Part shown: positions 9,775 to 22,230 of the stretch, one piece after another | Layout: the number at the start of each line of letters is the position of its first letter | How positions within the stretch are numbered: the stretch's first letter is position 1 | Assembly (NCBI GenBank): GCA_028554755.1 | Contig: JAPTOF010000007.1 | Span: forward strand, 12,013,001-12,077,000 | DNA length: 64,000 nt | Direction of reading: 5' to 3' | From: Cordia subcordata | Taxonomy: Eukaryota > Streptophyta > Magnoliopsida > Boraginales > Cordiaceae | Program-made: the position numbers and the translations under genes | Notes under the pieces: model-generated | The model's input: only the letters and a program-made list of their open reading frames with translations | Databases searched by the model: none | What the model was told of the DNA's origin: nothing

Positions 9775-11747
9775 CAAGCTAAGGCTTTTACTGCATAGGA
9801 GAGTGGTAGAGTCATTGACAACAAGGTGGGAGAGAACTAAAGCCCAATTGAGATGAGAGCATCTAGTGCCTTAGGAGAGTCTAGTAGACCTAGAGAGTTG
9901 AGAGAGCACCAGATTGAGAGAAAGGATTGCACTAGAGATAGAGATAAGAATAGTATCCTTCTGCTAGGGAAAGGAAGCAAGTAGTTGAGTCTAGTGATGT
10001 CATTCCTAGAACCTCTTTCCTACAACTTTAGAGAAGCCTATGCTAGCTGAGGACAATAGAGTCTTTAAGATTTTAGAGCATCTCAAAGACCTTAAGGTTA
10101 ATTTTCCTCCTGTAGATGCCATTCTTTCGATCCCAACTTACTCTAAGTTCTTTAAGGACCTATGCACATATAAGCATAGCGCGTCTTCTATGCCTAAGAA
10201 AGTGAAACTCACAGAGAAGTTTAGTAGTATTTGCACTTTGCGCCTCCCACCCAAGTTGAGTGACCCGAGAGCCTTCACTATTTCATGTTGTATTAGGAAG
10301 ACCCAAGATCATGTACTTCAAGACTTAGGTTCCAGTGTAAATCTCATTCCTTACTCAGTTTATCAACGGCTAGGTTTAGGAGAGTTGTCCCCCACGCATG
10401 TCACGCTTCAGTTAGCTAATAGGTTTGAGGGGAGACTACAAGGGGTAGAAGATGTCATGACTTAGATGAGTGAGTTTATTTTTCCTGTAGACTTTATAGT
10501 CTTAGATATAGAGTTCGGTCTTGATACTAGGTAGTCTACTCCCACTCTTTTAGGTCATCCCCCCTTAGCTGCTCCCAATGCCATTATCCATTGTAGGTCG
10601 GGGGTGATAGAACTTAAGTTCGAAAATTTAAGGTCGATGATGAGAGTAGCTAAGGTAGCTAATTGTGTGAGCTTATGATTAAGAATGCTTTATGATTAAT
10701 GTTATAGATCCCTATGTAAAGGAACAAGCCCATTCTATGTTGACCATAGAGGATGAATTGGTAGATCTTCAGGATATTCTAGCTGGTTTCGATTCTGAGT
10801 CATTTGTTAGAGTTTTTTAGCATCCACTTCCATATCATCTAATTTTAGGCTAGAGGAGCCCTTAAGATAGTCTTACCATTCCTAATACTTGTACTAGTGA
10901 TCCCCCTTCTATTGATTCTCCCCTAGTTTTGGAGCTCAAGCCTCTTCCTGATTGTCTTAAGTGTGCTTTCTTAGGGCCCAATGAGACTCTTCTAGTTATC
11001 ATTACTTCTGACTTGTCCAGTAAGAATGAAGAGCGCTTGTTAGGTGTCCTTAGAGACTATAAGAAGGCTATAGGTAGACCGTTAGCATTTGAGAGGGACA
11101 AAACCATTTGTATGCATGCATAGAATTCATCTTGAGAAAAGTGCAGTACCTTCCTGAGAAATGCAGATGAGATTGAACATGAACATGTGTGAAGGAGTTC
11201 ACAAAAAGGTCATTAAGCTTCTAGATGCTGGTATCATTTCAATGAAAATGTATGACAAAAAGAAAAAATAGACAAAAAGCAAAATGAAAAGTGAAAAAAA
11301 GAAGAAAAGTATGTGTGAATAAGTGTCATAATGACACCAATGTTTTTGTTATTTTAGTGTATTCTGAACAAGACTCTTTCCATCAATCGTGAGCCAATGT
11401 GTTTGCATTTGCTTTATGTCATCGTGTCATTCTTTTGAATAAAGGGATGAAGGGTATGTTGAACGGGCCATGAGAGTGTAGAGAGGGCATGTACATTTGA
11501 TTTGAGACTTAATATGTGACGGCTTAAACGTACTTGGTGTTTTCACGAAGAAGGAGGCCCTTTAGGATTGAAAGGATGAATAAAAAAAGCTTGGTTAGCT
11601 TTTACACACCTGAAATGAACTCTTGTACCCTTTATCGATCAAAATGAGATTGAGCCAATGCAACCGACAACCCCTTGAAAAGCATGAAAATAAGCTTTGG
11701 GTTAAACTTGCTTGAGGACAAGCAAAGAAAAGATTTGAAGGTATTGA
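9775..11747 (+). pseudogene. Degenerate Athila internal region (gag end, protease, pol remnants)
   Basis: Starts in the gag-protease linker (QAKA...VIDNKV-like block shared with 54530). It includes the protease region with DLGSSVNLIPYSVYQRLGLGEL (about 10320-10385) and a pol N-terminal block ELKPLPDCLKCAFLGPNETLLVII (about 10932). Reverse transcriptase, RNase H and integrase are deleted; from about 11280 the sequence is 3' non-coding DNA ending in a polypurine stretch (AAGCAAAGAAAAGATTTGAAG, about 11720-11740) where the 3' LTR should begin. Several in-frame stops. No LTR of its own remains. Confidence 0.8.
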
Positions 11748-11926
11748 CCATTAACAAAAATCAAGGTCAATCTTTGTCAAGTGTTGGGATATATTTGCCA
11801 TGTCCAGTATTTACACATGACCAGTTATATATTGCTGTTTTAGAAGTTACAAACAAGAAGGGACTTAAAATTTTAATTCATGATGAGAAAGGTGTTGCTT
11901 CAAATCAAACTATGAATGTAGTTTAA
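11748..11926 (+). pseudogene. Helitron PIF1-type helicase, C-terminal fragment
   Basis: Encodes INKNQGQSLSSVGIYLPCPV, then FTHDQLYIAVLEVTNKKGLKIL and a NVV ending, which corresponds to the last helicase motifs of the Rep/helicase protein of plant Helitrons. The arginine-bearing SRVT motif usual here reads LEVT, and the frame stops right after NVV. It begins directly at the 3' polypurine tract of the Athila remnant. No clear Helitron 3' terminus (hairpin plus CTRR) was found downstream. Confidence 0.85.
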
Positions 11927-12936
11927 AAAATTCTCTACATGCGAAGATACTCAATTCATTTCTTACATTAATTTCGAGTATTCCCACGTGTAGGGATATT
12001 CAAGCCATTCCCTAAAATTTTTTAAAGCCTCAATGTGACAATTATAAAAATAAAATATTATCATGAATAAAGAATTAGAATAAATAATAAACAAAGTTAT
12101 TTAAAAATATTTAATTTATAAAAATAAGATAAACATTAAATTAATAATAAAAAATATAACGTGCTCATAAACAATGCACAAATAGAAATTAAAGAAACTT
12201 AAAGTTATTGGACGCAATTTAAAAAAAATAATATTAAAATTTTAAAATTAAGAAATTAAATATATGTTTGTGATTTAAAATAGAATATCATCGTGAAAAA
12301 TGAACAAATATAAATAAGAAATAAATATAATTCATCTAATTGGAATAAAAAAGAGATATTAGAGCAAAACGAATTTAAAAAACTTTTAAAATAGGAAACT
12401 TATTTGAGTAAAATTAAAATAAAAATTATCTGAAATTTATATGCAAGGAAGCCAATAGAGTACGATTGAAATAGAAGATCTTTCTGGAAGGACGCCATTA
12501 GAGTACGATTGAAATAGAAAATCTTTCTATATAAAGAAATGTCAAAAATTCTCTAAATATAGAGGAAAAAATAGGTAAACGGTTGAAATTAGCCAAAAAA
12601 CTTGGAATGCAATCATCTACAATGGCTACAGAAGAATGCAATCATCTACTATGGCTACCGAACAAAGGCAGTCAAACAGTTTATGTTATAACACTTCAAG
12701 CAACAAACGAACAGCATTAAAATGAACGGAGAAATTTCATTGACGTAAAGGGCTGCAGGAGATATTATTCGAAACAATCTTGGAACTGATTCCACATTAC
12801 ACGAGTGTAAAAAAGCAATTGGACACACAGGTAGCACACAAGATGCTAAGCAACGTTTTATCCAGATGCTCTTAGATCAGGAACCTGTCTCACTGTGCTA
12901 AAGTAGTCAAGAAAAAGGTTTAATCATCTATTGCTG
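11927..12936. other. A/T-rich spacer and SMO2 3' flank with two short tandem duplications
   Basis: Mostly A/T-rich. A roughly 40-bp unit containing GAGTACGATTGAAATAGA is repeated at 12447-12485 and 12486-12528, and a 26-bp unit beginning GAATGCAATCATCTAC is repeated at 12605-12630 and 12634-12659. The last 300 bases or so are expected to hold the SMO2 3' UTR. No gene seen. Confidence 0.6.
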
Positions 12937-15900
12937 TTAGCTTTCCTTGTGATCGGCCTCATCTGCACCGCTCTTCAACGCCTTCAATTTTCTGTACCCC
13001 TTATCAGTATCGAATATCCTGAAAAACATTATACAAAATCAATGAATTGCCATGTCTTGCTACCTATCAAGCTTTTCACATTCTGTAAGACAGAATAAGA
13101 ATTGATTGCAAAGACAAAGACCACTAGGATATTAGCATTATCAGGCCAGGTCTATCACAAAAGAAAAATAGAATCAGAATAAAAATGATGCTCTGAGGAG
13201 ACGGCCTAAAAAGTAATCCAAGCAAATCCCTAGCCATTCACATTCAAAGATACACGTTACATGAAACAATCATATATCAAACTATCTTATTTATCTATTT
13301 ATTTTGCTGATATGTGTGTGCGTGTAAGGGAAATTAAGAGATAGATTGCCTCAATCCAAAAGGTTTGGTTCTAACATATATTCAGGACAAGTTAAAGAAC
13401 CTGTAGAAACTTCATAGAAGAAGATCACTGAACGAATGGGATCAAGTGTCAAAATTTGGACCATGTGGGCAGATAGCACGATACAATTAGCAAATACAGA
13501 AAAGGAAAAAAACAAACGTCCAGTAGCCCAGGTTCGAGGCACATGATCCAACATCTGTTTGTTCCCTCTCTTCAAAATTAAGAAGCTGTTACATTAAACA
13601 GAATCAGGGAAGGTACATAGAGCTGATATTCGTCCTAAACAGGAAGTAAATAAATCACAAACTTTAGTGGTGTATATTCCTGTTAACACGGGACCTTGCT
13701 TTAGTTCATCTGCACAATAAAGCTGAGCATCCACCCTAAGAAGGCAGGTACCCAATCACCTATAACTTAAATGAAGTCGATCCACGTGGGCAAGTAAACT
13801 TTGGTTTCTGTTCACCTGCTCTAAAGAGTGACGAAGGACTTTTTAAAATGAAATGAATGTCATACCCTTTTCCCAAGCCTCCACCAAACACAAACAAACT
13901 GAAGCAGCAGCAGATCACCAGCAATTTAGCTTCCCCATATGCTAACTGTGTGTTCTTACTACTCATGGTTATACACAAAAATGGCTATCAAAATCCAAGG
14001 GAAATGGATCCGTTCCTCCCAACATACACAGGGCTGCAATGCAATTTAAGTACATTACATAATTAGTCCAGCTCTTTGTGAAAATATAAACTTTCCTAAG
14101 GCCTTGAGGACATTATGGTAGCACCTCAGCTCTCTTGTGAAGTAAGCTGGCAAAAAAACCCAACAATTATCACCCCATGGCCCTGACAGCACCCATCTTA
14201 TGCAACACATCTTCACTGACCAGAGAAGGAAAGGGAAGCATACAAGTCTCAACAGGTAGTAAGTGCAACCAATATCATCTAGCTTTTATCATCCACTGCA
14301 AATACAATGATCCTATTTACACTTTCAATAGAAACCTAGAATTGGGGAATGGAAAAGCAATTGATCTTCATCCAACTCTATTGTGTAAACATTGTTATTT
14401 TTTAATAACTAAATCCAACGTACAAATGAAAAGACTTATAATGTAGGGTCTGCAGTACTGAGAATGTGCTCAATGGAAATACTTATTACGTTAATTGGAA
14501 CCAGTGCAAGTCTCTGATTCTAGCACGAGATTTGGTGCATGCATCTTTCCCCATCTCAAATTGGTCCTAAGATGGCAACAAAAAGCCAAATTTCAGCAAT
14601 AAAACAACCTTCTGCAACACACCAACATAAACACACCCACTTCATATGCAGCCAATGACTTGCCTGATGGCCTGGCTTGGACTTGATCATCATCCCCAAA
14701 CAGAAGACAGGCTAAAAGGTGTCCTGACCAAATAGAATCACCAGCTTGGTTAACTCTCCAATTTCAGCATAACCTTGGCACTGAAATAAGCCTAATGATA
14801 AGGTTTTAATGGTTCAACTATTTGATTCTGGTTGAACCAGTTGAACCAGAGCCCATGTTTTTTGCTAAGTAAGCAGGAACATTGATTCCACCAATGCAGC
14901 CATTGTTGCAACAATTGGACTAAAAAAATAAGGCAGTCTAGTCTCCTAATATTCCAATGCTGAAGCAATTTAAACAATGATAGGGTGGGAAGCTTACCTA
15001 GAGCATCACTGATCTAACAAAATATGAATTGTTTAGCATAATGAAGGTAACATTCTTCGATGTAGATCAACCTTAATATTGATAGTTCTATGGTCCCACA
15101 ATCATAACTATAACTGCCATTTGTCAATTGAAAACCTTCCAAACACAAAGACGTTAATGTTGAAAGAATTCAATAAATCTCTCAAGTCTTCCAAACATTG
15201 CTTTGAGCATAATAACATAATCAATCAGCTTTACGTATCAACCATGTAATCTGTAGGTTGACACCTTAAAAGCTGTATGTAACTCACTCACCAGTCCATG
15301 TAAACAAAAGTTGATGAGTAATTTCCAGACTTTGTATAGAGCAGTCGGTGATGATAGTCATGAAAATCAGCACTGTTCAACAATGAAGCAAAATTTCAGT
15401 TGCAAAAATTATAAAGGCCTAAAAGAGAAGGGCAGAATGCTGACTAAGAGAAACTTTGTCGACAAACCCTCCATATAGAGATAAGAAGTTGGATAGACTC
15501 CAGGGGAAATGGTAACCACAATGTGCCTCAACAGTCTCCAGGACTCTAAGCACCATCCAGAACCACAGAGTTATCAGATGGGGTCCAGTAACTGCAGGAC
15601 CAACTATTGTAGCAAATCCAAGGAACAATATCTCAGCAGGATGCGCATATTCAGAAGTCAGTCCAAAAGGTGTCGCATACCTGTAGTACGATCATTGTAG
15701 TGCCTGTAAACGATAGACAGGACAACTCAAGTTGAGAAGAGGAACAATAGATACTCTTTACTTACTCATGATGGACACTGTGCACGTGCTTGTAGAGCCA
15801 CTTAGTATGCAAAACTCTATGTCCCCAGTAGAATACAAAATCCTCCAGGATGAAGTAGAATAAAATCTGTGTTGAAACTACCTTCCTGTAGAACCAAAAC

Positions 15901-18889
15901 ATTAAGAATCTTCATCCAGAAAACAGGAGAACAATTATGGTGATATAGAGAATGAAACAGAAAAGAAGATACAATGGATAAGAAGACTATATATCATAGA
16001 GATATCCAGTGTCAATATGCAATCCTGTACATGTAGAAAACTAGAAAAATGCACACATGACAAACTAGGCTTTAGCATATAAAGAACCTGTAAATACCAG
16101 GACGGCAATGGGAAAGAACTTCGCATCCCCATCAACTTAAAGACTGGATATGAAACAATCATTAGTGGAAGATTGACACAAGTATGATACAGCAACAGGC
16201 GAGTGATACATTTCTCCTGAGCAGCAGGGGAGTTATTTTTTGTCTGCATCATAAAATGATAAATTGACAATGCTAATTAACATCATTCCAGAAAGATGAG
16301 GTCCAGCATTATGCCAAATATGTGTAATTGAGCATATGCAGATTGCATATCCATGTGAAGAACATGTAAAGTGTAGTGGAACTTCAAGCAATATAGAGAA
16401 CTTCAACGGGTATGTGTTGCAAAAATGCTCAATAAAAACTAACGATCCAATATTTTCCAAACATTATTCATGTACCCTAAAATGTTGACCAGGGTATATT
16501 GGGAAGGGTATTCTGGTTTTTAGGAAACAATTGAGTCGATAGAGGGAAACCTGAATCTTGTACTTGCTCAGCCATCCTGCCCTCTCAATGAAAATGAAAG
16601 GAAGACCCATTAAGAAGAAAATGCTTTCATGAAGGAAGAAACTTCCCAGACATGCCAGTTGGAACTCACTAAAATGGGTGATTAGATACTGCATCATCAT
16701 CAGAAGAACATAGTAAATAGAATACAGTGTCATAAGTATATCTAACTATAAATGCACAGTGTTCTGCCATATCAATAATACAGTATTACAAAAATGAGTA
16801 AGAAAAGTAGAAAACCAACATAACAGAAAAACAATTATACCAATTCTCAGCTCAATCAAAAACTGATAAGTTCCAATCAAAGATTTCAATGTCTTCACAT
16901 ATCATGGCCTCCTGAGTATATTTGGAGATTCTCTAAGGCATATTTCATTTGAGATTTCCTGACATTTTCAGAGCCAATATTGAAGAAATAGAATGACACG
17001 TACAATAATTTTAATTAATCATGTATTGTTTGTAGAATTATGAAAAAGAGCAATTCACTCAGATATTGATTTTAAGTAGAATCAAAGAAAAACTGAGAAA
17101 GGAATACGAAAAGATTGAGCTTTCATGTTGTGCTTTGGCAAGTAATCCGTTAGAACATTATAGGAAGTATTTAAGGATGATGGTAGCCTCCTCAGATTTG
17201 AAGATACATGATGCAATCTTTTCCTGCCCAGGAAATGTGTTAAGTATTAGAGATCAAAACAGAAACTGAAACTCAAGTATCTGATCGGCAAATTACTTTG
17301 CCAAGAGAAGCAAGCACCTCCTCACTGCACATTAAAATCACATCATTTACCCAACGACCTTCTGATCAGGATTCAATCACGAGCGTGTCTGAATTAGTGA
17401 CAAACACAAAGTGGGCTATGCTAGATCGATTCTAGTATTTCGCTAGGCTCCATGAGCTTCTGTCAGATTCACAAATTGGCACATGATAAGGCAAAGCTAA
17501 GCGATATTAGAATAGTTCAATGATTGCTTAATGGTTGAGTATAATTTGTTCATTTAGCAGAGATCAAGTCTTAAAGAAATAGGGAAACCTAAAAGAGTGT
17601 TAAATTCTAAGCTCAAGAAAGTGATGAGATAGCTGTAGGTGAGGCCAAATTTAAATAGGTTTTCATCTTAAAGCTGAAGAGGCAACAGTAGTAAGCTTCT
17701 CCTAAACTGGCCAATTGAGTAAATTGGCCATTCACATGAAAATCGCAGCGTATGTCCGCTGATTAAAGTCACTTGAACCACTAGGCCTCCGTGCATGTTA
17801 TGTGAGTTATTGCTGACACTTATTGTTGCGAACCTTTAGAGTCACAGGAAACAATTCGACCAGGTAGACGCTAGTGTCTGCTCCTGAAACCCACTTTATA
17901 AGTGATCATACAAATTCAACAGGAATTTATTTCTGAGAGGAAAAAGAAAATAGCAAAAGACATGTAGGATGAAAAGGACGAATCCTCTGAAAGAGATTTT
18001 AAAATGTACACTATCAGAATACAACTATCTTGATGACTAGCATTCTTGTTAAGAATAGGACTGCTTAAATAGTAAACATAAAATGATAAGTCCTTTTACA
18101 GTGCAGCCCCATGGTTTCCCTGCCCTTTCTCATTAACATCAAGTGTATCAATTAGTATGTTAGTTGTCAATTCATAAAAAGTTCAAGTCTCATAATTTTG
18201 CATAACAGATTTGTTAGGGAACCCTTTTAACAAGATTAATTACATTCATATAGCTCAACATGTCGGAATCTCCTAAAAGTTTCTCATAATAACAGACGTC
18301 TCAATAACATAAATTCCTTTCCTCGACTCAATTATCTGACCTGCTTGGAATATCTTTCTGTGTTCCTCTTTCTTTCCCTGATGGCAAATGTAACTTCGTA
18401 CACTTTGTACTAACCAACATAAAGCAAACGCGACAACCGACACTAGAATCTTCGCATGCAACATCATGAACTGCGTAAATCATCAATCCAACTAAACAAA
18501 AATAAATTAGCAAAAACTCTTAAAATTTCGCCTCCATATCATTACGTAATACATCTCACTCCCACAAAAAAAAGGGAAAAAAATAAATAAATACCAGAAA
18601 GTATTCCAAATCAGAGCCATTCACAGCGCATTGCATCTAGACGATAAAAACAATGCTGGCGGATCATTAAAGTAGCCTCGGATAACGCCATTTGTGTCAA
18701 TGTGTTTGTATAAAGTATACCGATACAGATACAGTAAATGCAGCAATGTCGTTGACAACAAGTAGCATTAAAATGTAGGGCAACAAAAATGACACAAAAA
18801 TGTGGCTTCAAATCAAGCAATAAATACATAAATAAACAAATTAGCAAATCAAACCGTACCGTCCAAGCAGATTCAACAATGGACTCCAT
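12937..18889 (-). CDS. SMO2: Sterol 4-alpha-methyl oxidase, SMO2 type (methylsterol monooxygenase)
   Basis: ER-membrane di-iron oxidase that, in plants, removes the second C-4 methyl of sterol precursors such as 24-ethylidenelophenol, using cytochrome b5. Seven exons: 18860-18889, 16551-16688, 16098-16243, 15766-15885, 15468-15680, 15292-15372, 12937-13018. All introns are GT-AG and phases fit, giving 269 residues, close to the usual length. Start MESIVESAW in an AAATGG context. The three histidine boxes are present: HRVLH (residues 127-131), HSVHH (140-144) and HDYHH (220-224). Hydrophobic stretches lie at about 21-44, 72-91, 111-125 and 170-192. Introns 1 (2171 bp) and 6 (2273 bp) are long; I see no recognisable element in them. 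A CT-rich leader precedes the ATG. The family is certain; SMO2 rather than SMO1 rests on FLGFATIVGPA and the length. Confidence 0.95.
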
Positions 18890-18979
18890 TTATCAATTGG
18901 CCAGCACAGAGTGGTTTGTTGAGAGACCAAGAGACTAGAAACTAGAGAGGGAGGGAGTGGTGGTGTGTGTGGGAGAAGC

Positions 18980-20200
18980 AAATAATCAGAGGTAGCCGGG
19001 TCCATCAAATGAGACAGACTATCACGGGAATCTCAGCCCGTGGCCTCATGGCACATAACATACAAAGCGGAAAGAGATTTTGTATTACGGACATGTAAAA
19101 AAAACACCAGAAAAGTACGAGTTTTTTTTTGGGTCAAAAAAGTATGAGAGTCATGAACTGGTCTGACCGACCATGATTCTGAATTGTGTGAAAGAGTCCA
19201 CATCACCTTTTTTTTTTTGCTCTTCTTCACTCCCCAGTTCAAATATTATTCACCTAAAATATTGTACACCCGTCTCTCTACATGTACCCATGAAGATATA
19301 TTTTGGGTTGACGTATAGTGCGACTTGCCAAATATGGTCATATGGGATTTCCCTATTCTCTAGAAATACATGTCTTACTGAAATATAATTTTTAACTTGC
19401 TATCTTCTTGTCTAATAGCTAAAGATTTTCCTTTGTGAAAAGGATAATTCATTCGGATCGACATGAGAGTCAAACTACATTGCATTATATAGCCCCCGAT
19501 AGACTTAACTCTTTAAGTTTATTAACTAAATGTTTAATCAGATCAGTGCTAGCATTTAACTTTGAACGTGGAAAGACTGTAATAGCCTGTAGTTTGCATA
19601 GCTATTATCAATGGCAAATCGAATAAGCAAAATATACACGCGCACGAGTAGAGATTCTGCATGAGAAGTGTGGCCCCAGTAATGCCTATTTTAGTGCAGG
19701 CATGACCTTTTACATACACCCACCTATGTGTGTAAGACATGTACTAATACAAAAGAAAAACCCTAATTCAAACAACACCAGAAATCCCTAAAAATTCCCT
19801 CTCTGCGTGGCTGCTCCAATGATGAAGAGCTAGGGGTCACGGCAATGGAACACAAAATACACAAAACCAATCCAATTATACACTCACGAACAATTAAAAT
19901 CAGTTTGAATCGCTATAAAAATCAGCTTTGATTACATTTTTCAGCTTACTCTTCTTCAATTTGTTTTTATATTCGTATATATAACTACATATGTAAACAT
20001 TTTATGTGTATATATGATATATATATATACAAACAAAGAACCACTTTAGCCATCAGATATGAATTTATAACATTATTAACTTAAAATCACTAACCATTAA
20101 TATATGCATACATATATATGTGTGTCTGCATGTGTGTATTTATAGATCTAAAAATTATGACATGCTACTGTCAACAATACATCAAAATAGAACTAAAGAT
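18980..20200. other. Intergenic, no feature recognised
   Basis: Upstream of SMO2. A/T-rich with scattered short open frames that show no family resemblance. A full promoter for SMO2 must lie at the left part, but I could not pick a convincing TATA box. Confidence 0.4.
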
Positions 20201-20217
20201 ACTGCAGAATCACTCAC

Positions 20218-20440
20218 AATTTTGTGAACATATTGTTTTCGTGCTATGAATATACATGTTAACACCTATGAAGTTTTAAATGTAATTTTGTGTTCTGAAC
20301 ATACTTGCTAATGCTTGTGAACTTTTAAATATAATTTTGTGAATTGTCAACTTTGTCAACATTCATGTTAATCATTATGAACATGTGTATTAGATATTGT
20401 GAACTTTAGAGAACATACCTATGAATATTCAATGCAATTT
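20218..20440 (+). repeat. Degenerate array of TGTGAACAT-type motif, forward
   Basis: GTGAACAT, CTGAACAT, GTGAACTT, ATGAACAT and GAGAACAT variants recur every 25-60 bases, often followed by TTTAAATxTAATTTTGTG. The same motif occurs inverted at 21505-21765. Confidence 0.65.
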
Positions 20441-21504
20441 CTGTTATTTTTTGTGTGACCAAGGCTTTTTTTTTTTCCTGTGTGAGCAAGACTTTTTTAT
20501 TATAATATTATTTTTCTATGTAAGTAGGGCTTTTTCTATTATTTTTTCTAATAATAGTTAGAGTAACCTCATGTATGACACCTCAAAGTTTTATGGTGTT
20601 TGTACATTTGATAATAAAAATTTTCAGTCTTTTGCAACGAGAAAGTTTTTCTTTTGCAATCTACTTCACTAGACTAGTCTTGCCCTTCATGATTGGTATG
20701 GAGTTGACTTGGTTTATTGTTTTAATACAACTTTAACTAACATATATTTGTTCATTCAGAAAATCTTGAAATTACTGAGATTTTTTTTAATCTCAATTGC
20801 TTAAAGATGAAAATAAACCATCTTTCCTTCCATTTTAAGAACAACTTTTTCTAATTTTGTATTCGAGACTATCCTAAGATCTCACATATAGATAAACTCC
20901 CCTAGTAAGATAAGGTTTTGTTTATTTTGAATATATCCATATATTCTTGATATCAACAACATTTGTGAACCATGTTCTCAATGGGTAATTTCCATCTCAT
21001 ATATTTTTACATGTTTAATGAAGAATTTACCACATACTCACACTACCTTAACAACAATCTTAGAAAGATTAAATGTTGTATGTCTTGTCCTCCATCACCA
21101 ACTTTTTGTTTGATTTTCTAGAAGAGCTCAAGAAAAAGATAATTAGCAATGCTTATATCTATAACATTGCTTGTTTCATTGACATAATTAGTCAAGGACT
21201 TCTCTGTTGAACAAAAAAATGTAGTAATCAAACTACCCAACTCTATTAATGGACGTAACAAACACAAGCCAAAATACAAGTTTCTAAGCCCAAGAGTGTT
21301 CTTGCATTGTTTTATGTGGACAGGCTAGTCTTCAAAAATAACAAAAAATTGTCCCAAGATGCTACCCAGCTCTTTGTTAGTGGGCACAACAAAAATAAAG
21401 TGCAAGAATAAAAATGGAGATAAAAGTTAGCGAATTGGGATTAGGCTGCATAATTGAAAAGATGGAGGTAATATCTCAAACTTTTATGTTCACATATTAA
21501 TTAA

Positions 21505-21765
21505 CATATATTTAGAGTCATTATTGCATGTTCACTACCTCACTGTTACATGTTCATAATAATAAAACTACATGTTCACTACCTCACTGTTACATGTTCA
21601 TAATAATAAAACTATAAGTTCACTACCACATTTTTATATATTCACAATAAATAGTATGTTCACAATAACAAAAATACACGTTTACTGTCTCACTGTTACA
21701 TGTTCACAATAACAAAATTACATATCATCACCTTACTGTTACATGTTCAAAATAAGTAGTATGTT
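21505..21765 (-). repeat. Tandem array of ATGTTCAC motif, inverse orientation
   Basis: A 44-bp unit starting CATGTTCACTACCTCACTG is present twice almost perfectly (from 21529 and 21573), followed by three or more shorter, decayed units with ATGTTCAC and CTGTTACATGTTCA. It is the reverse complement of the motif at 20218-20440, so the two arrays bracket about 1.1 kb of non-coding DNA, like subterminal repeats of a DNA transposon. Confidence 0.75.
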
Positions 21766-21784
21766 CCTTATTCCAGAAGGCATC

Positions 21785-22230
21785 TTATCCACCATTGAAT
21801 CCAAGTTTAAAGCTTTCTTAAGGAGAAGAACCAAGCCCAAGGTTGCTTGAAAAGCGGTATGCTTACCATTCAATGAAAGAGGCCTTGGAGTTAGGAATCT
21901 CAAAGAATTAAACTCCACCTTCTAGTTAAAAGTCTTTTTTGGAGAATGTATACTTGTAGAGACTTTCTTTGGAGTAGATGGATCCATGAAAATTATATAA
22001 AGAAGGGCTTAATTTGGACACTATCTTGTCCAAAAGATGCTAGTTGGATACTCAAAACTCTCCTTTCAAGCTGAGAACAAGCTAGAAGCTAGATCAAGCA
22101 TAATTTGGGTAATGGTTCTCACACTTTCTTTTGGCATGATATTTGGCATCCACTTGGAATTCTCGAGCAAGATTGGAATAACACTTTCCCGAATCCTCCA
22201 CTGAATGCAAAGATTAGTTCCTCTTGGGAT
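21785..22230 (+). pseudogene. LINE (L1-type) ORF2 C-terminal remnant, first part
   Basis: Contains CLPFNERGLGVRNLKELN in one frame and DASWILKTLL followed by IKHNLGNGSHTFFWHDIWHP in another, the order seen after the reverse transcriptase of plant L1 LINEs. Stops and frameshifts show it is dead. The LINE continues at 23962 after a solo LTR. Confidence 0.8.

Noticed and set aside
21505..21765. CRISPR-like array
   Set aside because: Eukaryotic nuclear context, repeats decay and spacers are themselves repetitive; it is a minisatellite or subterminal array.
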